Shown here in pieces: positions 6,769-12,865 of a stretch of 12,865 bases of DNA. The stretch is from CAZJWR01 sp964549765 (GTDB taxonomy: Bacteria; Zixibacteria; MSB-5A5; GN15; JAAZOE01). Every line of letters begins with the position of its first letter. The stretch's first letter is position 1. A program made the translations under genes and the position numbers. The DNA lies in assembly GCA_964549765.1 (NCBI GenBank), contig CAZJWR010000087.1:1-12865 (forward strand), in the 5' to 3' direction. The notes under the pieces are model-generated. The model was not told the origin of the DNA, did not search any database, and worked only from the letters and a program-made list of their open reading frames with translations.

Positions 6769-7734
6769 ATGCCGGATGATCAGAAGGTGAACGACTCGCT
6801 CCCACCGCAACAGGCGGGGAGATCTCGCAAAAAAGGATATATAATTGTCGCCGCCATCGTGTTGGTGGCGGGCATAATCATCGCCGGATATTGGTATTTC
6901 TTTCTACGCGGTGTGGTTTCCACCGATGATGCGTTCATCGACGCCAATCCCACCACGGTCAGTGCCAAGATGTTGGGTCGGCTGATACTCCTGACTGTTG
7001 ACGAGGGCAGCGCCGTCGATTCGGGACAATTACTTGCGCAGCTCGACGACAGCGATCTGCAGGCGCAGCGATTGCGCGCCGAAGCCGGTTTGGAAAATGC
7101 GCAGGCGATGGTGCCGCTGGCCAAAATCAATATGGAACGCGCCGAGGACGATTTCAACCGGGCCGAACTGCAAATCAGGAACGGCGCCATTCCTCAGGAG
7201 CAATACGATCATGCCTCGAAAACGCTGGAGGCCGCCAAAGCGCAGTATAAGATCGCCCAGACGCAGGTGAAGGCGGCCCGGGCCCAATTGGCGGTGGTCG
7301 AGACGGAGTTGCAGAACACTCGCATGACGGCTCCCCTGGGGGGAGTGGTCGCCAAGAAATGGGTCATGCCGGGCGATGTCGTCGCGCCCGGGCAGCCGAT
7401 TTACACCCTGTACAATTTGCAGGACGTATGGGTTACGGCCAATTTCGAGGAAACCAAGCTGACTTCGATACATCCTGGTGACAGCGTCGAGATCACCGTG
7501 GACACCTACTCGGGACTGAAATTTCACGGAAGGGTGACCCTCATCGGCGCCGCGGCCTCTTCGCAATTTGCATTGATACCGCCCAATAATGCCTCGGGAA
7601 ACTTCACCAAAATCACCCAGCGGGTTCCGGTCAAGATGATCCTGGATTCATTGCCGACGATGCAAAATGGCGACAAACCGACGCTTCGTCCGGGGATGTC
7701 GGTCGAAGTTAAACTTCGGGTACAGGCGGACTAA
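6769..7734 (+). CDS. emrA: EmrA/HlyD-type membrane-fusion protein of a tripartite efflux pump
   Basis: This is a 321-residue periplasmic adaptor anchored by one N-terminal helix (about residues 23-46) after a short basic cytoplasmic tail. The first half of the lipoyl (biotinyl-lipoyl-like) domain begins at VVSTDDAFIDANPTTVSAK (49-67), and the second half is about 186-215 (MTAPLGGVV, GDVVAPGQP). Between them, about 95-185, is an Ala/Gln/Glu-rich helical hairpin that would contact the TolC-type channel. Family signatures follow: ANFEETKL, SGNFTKITQRVPVKM and RPGMSVEVKL near the end. Such adaptors link a DHA2 inner-membrane transporter to an outer-membrane factor, and both partners are encoded directly downstream. 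The start is supported by GAGGG at 6758-6762, six bases before ATG. It is the first gene of the three-gene operon. Confidence 0.95.
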   Translation: MPDDQKVNDSLPPQQAGRSRKKGYIIVAAIVLVAGIIIAGYWYFFLRGVVSTDDAFIDANPTTVSAKMLGRLILLTVDEGSAVDSGQLLAQLDDSDLQAQRLRAEAGLENAQAMVPLAKINMERAEDDFNRAELQIRNGAIPQEQYDHASKTLEAAKAQYKIAQTQVKAARAQLAVVETELQNTRMTAPLGGVVAKKWVMPGDVVAPGQPIYTLYNLQDVWVTANFEETKLTSIHPGDSVEITVDTYSGLKFHGRVTLIGAAASSQFALIPPNNASGNFTKITQRVPVKMILDSLPTMQNGDKPTLRPGMSVEVKLRVQAD

Positions 7735-7737
7735 CCG

Positions 7738-9360
7738 ATGCCGGCAGGCCGCATGACATCTTTCCGCCGGGGACTGGTTGAGCAGTTTCCCCGGCTTCGT
7801 CCCGAACACCCGACGTACAAATGGCTCGTGCTGGCCAGCGTTATGGTCGCGACGTTCATGGCCGTGCTGGATGCCACCATTGTCAATGTCGCCCTGTCCA
7901 AGCTGATGTCGTCGTTCGGCGTTCCGGTCGATCGGGTGGAATGGGTGCTGACCGCGTATCTGCTGATTTTCAGCGTCATGCTGCCGTCGTCGGGATGGCT
8001 GGCCGATCATATCGGTTACAAGTCTATTTTCATGGCCGGGCTGGCCCTGTTCACGCTGGGGTCGTTTCTCTGCAGTCTGGCGTGGGATTTCAACATCCTC
8101 ATCGCTTTCCGGGTGGTGCAGGGCGCCGGGGCCGGGATCCTGATGCCGGTCGGCATGGCCATCATCATGCGGGAATTTCCTCCCGAAAAGCGCGGTATCG
8201 CCCTCGGATTCTGGACCGTGGCGGCGTCGGCGTCGGTTTCGCTCGGCCCCACGCTGGGCGGATATCTCATCGACAATTATTCATGGCATTCGATCTTCGA
8301 CGTCAACGTACCGATCGGCATGGCCGCGCTGGTGGCGCTGGGGATTATCCTGCGCGAATACAAATCGGCCGATGTCCGGAAATTCGACATTATCGGGTTT
8401 CTGTCGCTTGGTCTGTTTTTGGCGTGCCTGCAGCTGGCGCTGGCGAACGGGAACTCGGCCTGGAACACCGGCGGGTGGACGTCGTCCTATATCATGACCC
8501 TGTTCGGTCTTTCCGCGCTCGGCCTGCTGATTTTTTTGGTCACGGAATTCACCGTGCGGCACCCCCTGATCGAATTGATTCTTTTCCGGAATTTCAATTT
8601 CTCGGTCAGCAATCTGGCCATGTTCATTTTCGGCATCGGAATGTTCGGGAGCATTTTCATGCTGCCCATTTATCTTCAGAATTCCCTGGGGTATACGCCA
8701 TTCCAGGCCGGATTGGTTTTTCTCCCGATGGGTATCATGCAGGGGCTGTCGGCTCCGCTCGCAGGTATTTTTTCGGACAGGTTCAATCCCAAGATTCCGA
8801 TCATCCTCGGTCTGGCGCTGATGGCCTACGCATTCTATGAGTACGGATTCCTTTCCTACCTGTCGGAGAAGTCGCAAATCATGCCGCCGCTGTATATCCG
8901 GGGCATCGCCATGGGAATTTTGTTCGCGCCCTTGACCACGATGGCGATCTCGGAGATAACCAACCAGAAGATGGCACAGGCGTCCGGGCTGCTCAATGTC
9001 ATCCGGCAGATCGGGGGAAGCCTTGGGGTGGCTTTATTCGGATCGCTCCTTACACGGGAGACGATTATCAAAGCCGACCTGTACAGCCGCCAGGTGGATG
9101 CCGGTTCCGCCGTCTATAAGCAAACCATCATGCACCTTCAGCACGCCGCCGTTGCGCGAACGGGCGGCACGCTCGCCTCGGGACTGGTCAAGGCCAAAGC
9201 CGAGATTGTCGCTTTCATTCAGCAGCAGGCGTTTATCAGCGGTGTCGATTACGTCTATATGATCGCGGCGATTGTCGTCGCGGCCAGCGCCATCCCGGTG
9301 TTGTTCATCCGGTGGCGGCGTCGCCGGGGGGCGCATGGTCGGCCGGTCGTGGAGGGCTGA
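7738..9360 (+). CDS. emrB: EmrB-type DHA2 major-facilitator drug:H+ antiporter
   Basis: This is a 540-residue inner-membrane transporter with about fourteen hydrophobic segments, as in the DHA2 drug:H+ antiporter family. Signatures are visible in order: LDATIVNVAL (44-53, the D1-type motif in helix 1), GWLADHIGYKSIF (86-98, motif A), RVVQGAGAGILMP (125-137, motif B with Arg125), and GPTLGGYLID (170-179, antiporter motif C). A long hydrophilic loop before the last helix (about 450-500) is usual for EmrB-like proteins. The C-terminal tail is Arg-rich and cytoplasmic. It starts three bases after the EmrA stop with no strong SD, suggesting coupling; an in-frame ATG at 7753 is an alternative start. 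The drug substrates cannot be deduced. Hydrophobic drugs, uncouplers or bile-salt-like compounds are typical of the family. Confidence 0.95.
   Translation: MPAGRMTSFRRGLVEQFPRLRPEHPTYKWLVLASVMVATFMAVLDATIVNVALSKLMSSFGVPVDRVEWVLTAYLLIFSVMLPSSGWLADHIGYKSIFMAGLALFTLGSFLCSLAWDFNILIAFRVVQGAGAGILMPVGMAIIMREFPPEKRGIALGFWTVAASASVSLGPTLGGYLIDNYSWHSIFDVNVPIGMAALVALGIILREYKSADVRKFDIIGFLSLGLFLACLQLALANGNSAWNTGGWTSSYIMTLFGLSALGLLIFLVTEFTVRHPLIELILFRNFNFSVSNLAMFIFGIGMFGSIFMLPIYLQNSLGYTPFQAGLVFLPMGIMQGLSAPLAGIFSDRFNPKIPIILGLALMAYAFYEYGFLSYLSEKSQIMPPLYIRGIAMGILFAPLTTMAISEITNQKMAQASGLLNVIRQIGGSLGVALFGSLLTRETIIKADLYSRQVDAGSAVYKQTIMHLQHAAVARTGGTLASGLVKAKAEIVAFIQQQAFISGVDYVYMIAAIVVAASAIPVLFIRWRRRRGAHGRPVVEG
9351..9356 (+). 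promoter_or_regulatory. Shine-Dalgarno GGAGGG for the TolC-type gene, inside the emrB 3' end
   Basis: GGAGGG in the last codons of emrB lies 6 nt before the ATG at 9363 and 3 nt before the overlapping ATG at 9360. This places the true start here rather than at the upstream end of the open frame (9312). Confidence 0.7.
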
Positions 9361-9362
9361 TG

Positions 9363-10700
9363 ATGAATTCAAGGATAGGATTCGAGATTATGAAGCCGCG
9401 ATATTCGCTGATACTTTTCGGGAGTTTGTTAATCGTGTTGTCGTGGGTCGCGGGCGCGAAAGCGGCCGACTCTCTTACCATAGATCGTGCCGTACAACTG
9501 ACATTGGAGAACGATCCCGCTGTTCGGCAGGCCGAACGGCAGGCCGACGCCGCGGCGGCCGATATTGAGGTCAGCCGTACCCGGTATTATCCGGATTTCT
9601 CTGTCGCCGGGACATATACCCGATTGGGGCCGCTGGAGAGTATAACTCTTCCCGGCGGTGAATCATTCGATCTCTTTCCCGCCGATAATTACGATGCGCA
9701 TCTGCAGTTCTATCAGCTGTTGTACGATTTCGGGGAACGGCGGACAACGATGCGTCTGGCCGAAGCCGGGCACAAGTCGGCGCAGGATAATATCGACCTG
9801 GTGAAGTCAGACTTTGCCTTTCAGACAATGGCGGCGTTCAATACCATTCTGATTCTCCAGCGCAGCATCGACGTTATGAACGACCAGATCGCGGCGCTGA
9901 ACCAGCACCTCGACATCACCCGCCGGAAAGCCGAAACCGGAAGCGCCACCAAATTCGACGTTTTGACGACACAGGTACGTATTGCCGTTGCCACCGATGG
10001 TCTTATCGAGGCGCAAAACGGTTTGCGAAACCAGGAGATCATCCTCCGGCAGTTGACCGGACTGCCCGAAGATCAGCCGCTCGCACTCAAGGGTGAATTT
10101 GCCTACGAATCGAGTCCGAATATTGACGTCGATTCGCTGCTCGCCCTCGCCCGCGCGCAACGACCGGAACTCATCCGCGCTCGCGACGCCGAAGCGCAAG
10201 CCGAGCTTCGGATACAAATGGCATCGCTTGGTAACAAACCATCGCTGAGCGCTATCGCAACGGCGGGATTTAAGAACGGCTACATCCCTGACTTGAATCA
10301 ACCGAAGGCGAACTATACGGCCGGGCTATCGATCAAGATTCCGGTGTTCAATGGCCGGAAAAGCCATTTCCAAACGGTCGGCGCGCGCGCCGATCTCGCC
10401 GCCGCCAAGGCCCGCACGGCCGGCGTTGAGCAGAGAATATCCAGCGAGGTGAATCAGGCGGTGGAGGCGCTGAAGGCGAGCTTGGATAAAATTCACAATT
10501 CGGAAATACAGGTGCAGCAGGCGGAGGAGGCGATATCCTTGGCGAACACCCAGTATGAAGCCGGGGTCGTCACCAATCTTGATCTTCTGGATGCGCAGAC
10601 GGCATACGCGCAAGCGAAGCTTATTCACCTGAGAGCTTTGTATCAATATACCATGAGCCGTAATCAGCTCGATCAGGCGGTCGGCGCGAAGGTTTGGTAA
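9363..10700 (+). CDS. TolC-type outer-membrane efflux protein
   Basis: This is a 445-residue outer-membrane factor. The N-terminus is a signal sequence: a hydrophobic core about 16-30 ending GAKA, with probable cleavage near residue 34-35. Two similar halves (outer membrane efflux protein repeats, about 40-235 and 255-440) each contain long Ala/Gln/Glu-rich helices. The first half starts TIDRAVQLTLENDPAVRQA, a characteristic opening, and includes FYQLLYDFGERRT. The second half has SIKIPVFNG and, near the end, YEAGVVTNLDLLDAQTAYAQ, a highly typical segment. TolC-type proteins form a trimeric channel through the outer membrane and periplasm that docks on EmrA-like adaptors. I chose ATG 9363 for its GGAGGG. 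ATG 9360 overlaps the emrB stop (TGATG), and ATG 9390, giving a shorter and more standard signal peptide, is a fair alternative. It is the last gene of the operon; no terminator is visible in 10701-10769. Confidence 0.94.
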   Translation: MNSRIGFEIMKPRYSLILFGSLLIVLSWVAGAKAADSLTIDRAVQLTLENDPAVRQAERQADAAAADIEVSRTRYYPDFSVAGTYTRLGPLESITLPGGESFDLFPADNYDAHLQFYQLLYDFGERRTTMRLAEAGHKSAQDNIDLVKSDFAFQTMAAFNTILILQRSIDVMNDQIAALNQHLDITRRKAETGSATKFDVLTTQVRIAVATDGLIEAQNGLRNQEIILRQLTGLPEDQPLALKGEFAYESSPNIDVDSLLALARAQRPELIRARDAEAQAELRIQMASLGNKPSLSAIATAGFKNGYIPDLNQPKANYTAGLSIKIPVFNGRKSHFQTVGARADLAAAKARTAGVEQRISSEVNQAVEALKASLDKIHNSEIQVQQAEEAISLANTQYEAGVVTNLDLLDAQTAYAQAKLIHLRALYQYTMSRNQLDQAVGAKVW

Positions 10701-10769
10701 CCGAAGATCGAAACATGCCCTTCGAATGAATCATAATCGTAGATTGAATGAATTACAGGGGAGACCACT

Positions 10770-11465
10770 ATGCCTTCCACCGAGCACATAGAGAAGCATT
10801 TCACGGCCTCTGCCACCGTGCGGGATATCGTCATCGGGATGTCCGACGGCCTGACGGTGCCGTTCGCGCTGGCGGCGGGGCTGACCGGAGCGGTGGCGTC
10901 CACGAATATTGTCGTCACCGCCGGGCTGGCTGAGATTGCCGCCGGTTCGATTGCGATGGGGCTGGGAGGATATCTGGCGGCGCGAACCGACGCCGAGCAT
11001 TATTGGTCGGAGCGGCGGAGGGAAATCCACGAAACGGAAATCATGCCGGATCGCGAGGCGGAGGAGGTAGTGGACGTCTTCCGCGGTTATGGCATGAGCA
11101 AAGACGAAATCAAGCCTGTGGTCGGAGCGATCAGCGCCGATAGGGATCGCTGGGTGGATTTCATGATGCGGTTCGAGTTGGGATTGGAGGCGCCCGATCC
11201 TCGGCGCGCCCGCAACAGCGCCGCGACCATCGCGGTGTCATACATCGTCGGCGGGCTTATTCCTCTGGCATCATATATTATTCTGAGTAGCATCATCACG
11301 GCGCTATATGTGTCGATGGGCGTCACTTTGGCGGCGTTGTTCGTGTTTGGTTATGTGAAGGGGAATTTCACGGGCTTGAATCGTCTTCGCAGCGGCTTGC
11401 AGACGGTCATGATCGGCGGCCTTGCCGCCGGGGCAGCGTTTGTTATAGCGCGATTGATTGCGTGA
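10770..11465 (+). CDS. VIT1/CCC1-family iron/manganese transporter
   Basis: This is a 231-residue membrane protein of the vacuolar iron transporter family, which moves Fe2+ or Mn2+ out of the cytoplasm, usually in exchange for H+. Helix 1 holds RDIVIGMSDGLTVPFALAAG (18-37), including the conserved Asp26. Helix 2 has EIAAGSIAMGLGGYLAART (55-73) with Met63. A cytoplasmic, charged segment (74-135: DAEHYW, EIHETEIMPDREAEEVV) is rich in Glu and His, as expected for the metal-binding domain of the family. Three more helices follow (about 152-175, 177-196 and 211-231). The start has GGGGAG at 10758-10763, six bases upstream. It lies 69 bases after the efflux operon and may be co-transcribed or separate. 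Whether the metal is iron or manganese cannot be told, and no ferritin-like domain is fused. Confidence 0.9.
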   Translation: MPSTEHIEKHFTASATVRDIVIGMSDGLTVPFALAAGLTGAVASTNIVVTAGLAEIAAGSIAMGLGGYLAARTDAEHYWSERRREIHETEIMPDREAEEVVDVFRGYGMSKDEIKPVVGAISADRDRWVDFMMRFELGLEAPDPRRARNSAATIAVSYIVGGLIPLASYIILSSIITALYVSMGVTLAALFVFGYVKGNFTGLNRLRSGLQTVMIGGLAAGAAFVIARLIA

Positions 11466-11531
11466 GGGGGGATGATCTCCAAATCTCGCGCCAGAAGTCT
11501 ACCCGAGTAAATATTGCCACCTATTTCGCCC

Positions 11532-11560
11532 TTGCCTGCCAATTTCCAATATGATACATT
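11532..11560 (+). promoter_or_regulatory. Candidate tRNA-Leu promoter (TTGCCT-17-TACATT)
   Basis: TTGCCT (11532-11537) and TACATT (11555-11560) are separated by 17 bp, and the -10-like element ends 20 bases before the mature tRNA. An overlapping TATGAT at 11550-11555 is another possible -10. The preceding 11466-11531 shows no clear terminator for the VIT gene. Confidence 0.4.
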
Positions 11561-11580
11561 ATTTCCGTTAGCACGAATTT

Positions 11581-11666
11581 GCCGGAGTGGCGGAATTGGT
11601 AGACGCCAGGGACTTAAAATCCCTTGCTCCGTCAGGGGCGTACCGGTTCAAGTCCGGTCTCCGGCA
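11581..11666 (+). tRNA. tRNA-Leu (TAA)
   Basis: This is a complete 86-nt class II tRNA. The acceptor stem GCCGGAG (11581-11587) pairs perfectly with CTCCGGC (11659-11665). The anticodon stem AGGGA/TCCCT encloses CTTAAAA with anticodon TAA at 11615-11617, which reads UUA/UUG leucine codons. A long variable arm follows, and the T arm is ACCGG-TTCAAGT-CCGGT (11642-11658). The discriminator is A11666. CCA is not encoded (ATTTT follows), unlike the tRNA-Tyr at the left edge. Confidence 0.97.
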
Positions 11667-11792
11667 TTTTATTATTGCGCCGTATAGCAAGCACGGCCAG
11701 GCGACAAGGAATGTCAATGTGTAGCGCCCGCATAAGGGAGTAAGCAAAGGGGTTAAACCAAGAGTTTAGGCTAAAATATCAAGCAGTCCGAT

Positions 11793-12860
11793 ATGGCGCA
11801 TAAATCCAAGAAGGCTTCCATACTATTTTTTGTAACGGCAATTTTCGTGCTCGCCGCCGGCGCGGCGTTCTGGCTGTCCGATCTGACGTCTGATCCTCCC
11901 ATGTATTATACCGGGCTCGGCCAGTCACTGACGACCGACCCCTATATGTACGTGTTCCACGCCCGCAACAAAATCCTCTACGGTCAGGCCGATCCGTACG
12001 ACTATCCGTATTGGATCGTCTTCAAGTATTCGCTCGTTTCTCTGGCGGCCTATCTCTGGTTTTCCCTGACGACCGTATCTCAGGCGAACGCCAATGCCAT
12101 CGGGGTCGTGTTGTCTTTGGGCGGATTACTGTTTTTCCTCCTCGGTTTGTATCGGCATCATCGTACCTGGGTTTTGGCGGCGGTGGCATTCGTCTATATC
12201 GCAAACGTGACGTTATTCACCTACGGTCGGCTGCCATACCTCGAAAACGGTCTTTTGTTCATTGCCGGGATAATCTTTTTTGTCTATTCATGGTGGGGGA
12301 ATCGACTCTGGGGATTGATTGTGGCCGGAATCTTGGCCGGATTGGCGATGCTCGCCGGAAAAATATTTGGGGCCTCGCTATTTTCGGCATTGTTGCTATC
12401 GATAATCTCGACCAATGGAGGCGGGCGAACCAAACGAATATCAGCCTCGGTCGCAGCCTTTGCGGTGACCGTAGTCGCATTCTTAGCGGCGGCATACGGT
12501 AAGAATGTCTTGACGGCGTTCTCGTTCTTCGGCGAGCAATCGTACGGCCTCCGGGGGTATCCGCCGGGGTTGACGTCGCCGTGGTCATTCGTCGAGCATC
12601 TCATCGCGTTCGGTTTCCATAATCGGCTGTTCTATCGCAGTCCCGACGTGTTGATGTTTTTGGTTATCAGCGGTCTGGCGGTGATTTTCGTTTTCGGTTC
12701 ACGAAATCGTCTCCGGCAATTGCCGCGAACGACGGTATTTTCGTTGTATTGGGCTGTTATCGTTTTCCTCGGCCTGATGCCGCATGCGTATTCACCCATG
12801 CGCTATTCTCTTTTATGCGGTCGAAGACAGAACACCACGGCTTTAGCCGTGGATGAATGA
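11793..12860 (+). CDS. Polytopic GT-C-like glycosyltransferase, apparently truncated at its 3' end by a mobile element
   Basis: The open frame gives 355 residues. A short basic N-terminus is followed by about eight to nine hydrophobic segments. The first loop after helix 1 is acidic and aromatic (SDPPMYYTGLG, then TTDPYMYVFHARNK, with Asp34 and Asp49), which resembles the catalytic loop of GT-C membrane glycosyltransferases that use polyprenyl-phosphate sugars. Family members usually run to about 450-550 residues. Here the likely native sequence reaches MPHAYSPMRYSLL (about residues 329-341), a P-x-R-Y motif that in such proteins normally precedes further helices. The last fourteen residues (CGRRQNTTALAVDE) are instead read through an IS200/IS605-like hairpin and stop. 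The gene is therefore probably a 5' fragment of a disrupted gene. The SD is weak. It follows tRNA-Leu by 126 bases, a gap with no clear structure. The exact sugar and acceptor are unknown. Confidence 0.7.
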   Translation: MAHKSKKASILFFVTAIFVLAAGAAFWLSDLTSDPPMYYTGLGQSLTTDPYMYVFHARNKILYGQADPYDYPYWIVFKYSLVSLAAYLWFSLTTVSQANANAIGVVLSLGGLLFFLLGLYRHHRTWVLAAVAFVYIANVTLFTYGRLPYLENGLLFIAGIIFFVYSWWGNRLWGLIVAGILAGLAMLAGKIFGASLFSALLLSIISTNGGGRTKRISASVAAFAVTVVAFLAAAYGKNVLTAFSFFGEQSYGLRGYPPGLTSPWSFVEHLIAFGFHNRLFYRSPDVLMFLVISGLAVIFVFGSRNRLRQLPRTTVFSLYWAVIVFLGLMPHAYSPMRYSLLCGRRQNTTALAVDE

Positions 12861-12865
12861 GCCTT
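12816..12865. mobile_element. Probable end of an IS200/IS605-family element (partial)
   Basis: A perfect 7-bp hairpin, CCACGGC (12835-12841), TTTA, GCCGTGG (12846-12852), lies just after the point where the glycosyltransferase frame loses plausibility. Subterminal imperfect or perfect hairpins of this form are typical of IS200/IS605 ends, which lack terminal inverted repeats. The transposase (tnpA/tnpB) would lie beyond the window. The left boundary is uncertain within about 12810-12833, and I cannot tell whether this is the left end or the reversed right end. Confidence 0.55.
12835..12852. repeat. Perfect inverted repeat (7-bp stem, TTTA loop)
   Basis: CCACGGC at 12835-12841 is the exact reverse complement of GCCGTGG at 12846-12852. 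No T-run follows (ATGAATGAGCC), so it is not an intrinsic terminator. Confidence 0.95.

Noticed and set aside
7821..8840. 339-codon + strand open frame inside emrB
   Set aside because: It is rich in R, G and H without motifs and sits in an alternative frame of a clear DHA2 transporter.
12835..12852. Terminal hairpin as an intrinsic terminator of the glycosyltransferase gene
   Set aside because: The hairpin lies inside the open frame and is followed by ATGAATGAGCC rather than a T-run.
1..12865. CRISPR array, toxin-antitoxin pair, retron or other defence module
   Set aside because: No regularly spaced repeats, no reverse transcriptase, nuclease or small gene pair were seen on either strand.

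Overview
This is a chromosomal window from a diderm (Gram-negative-type) bacterium. The evidence is an outer-membrane TolC-type channel, a membrane-fusion protein, a secreted S9 peptidase with a signal peptide, and an AsmA-like periplasmic protein. Base composition is moderately GC-rich, with G/C-leaning third codon positions. No marker fixes the phylum. An uncultured lineage of the FCB/Zixibacteria kind would fit, but that is a guess. Genes are dense and all on the + strand, and no gap between genes exceeds 300 bases.

Left part (1-2898): the 3' portion of a tRNA-Tyr gene (GTA anticodon, CCA encoded) is followed by a strong intrinsic terminator. Next comes a LarA-family nickel-pincer 2-hydroxyacid racemase/epimerase homologue with its cofactor and catalytic residues intact. 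Its 3' end overlaps by 8 nt the likely start of a MATE-family exporter, so the two look translationally coupled.

Middle (2899-6650): three apparently independent genes, each with its own Shine-Dalgarno (SD) sequence and a candidate -10 element. They encode an exported S9 prolyl-oligopeptidase-type peptidase with PD40 repeats and a complete catalytic triad, a FabG-like short-chain dehydrogenase, and a small membrane-anchored AsmA-like protein of unknown function.

Multidrug efflux cassette (6769-10700): an EmrA-type membrane-fusion protein, an EmrB-type DHA2 major-facilitator transporter and a TolC-type outer-membrane factor are encoded with almost no spacing. All three layers of a tripartite pump are therefore supplied by one operon. 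A VIT1/CCC1-family Fe/Mn transporter gene follows at 10770-11465.

Right end (11466-12865): a complete tRNA-Leu (TAA anticodon, no encoded CCA) is followed by a polytopic GT-C-like glycosyltransferase gene. This gene appears cut short: its last codons run into a perfect CCACGGC-TTTA-GCCGTGG hairpin of the kind found near the ends of IS200/IS605-family elements, and the window stops 13 bases later. This probable insertion junction is the clearest anomaly. I did not find a convincing new defence or biosynthetic system. The other leads are the larA-MATE pairing and a CGTATAT motif that recurs upstream of four genes.
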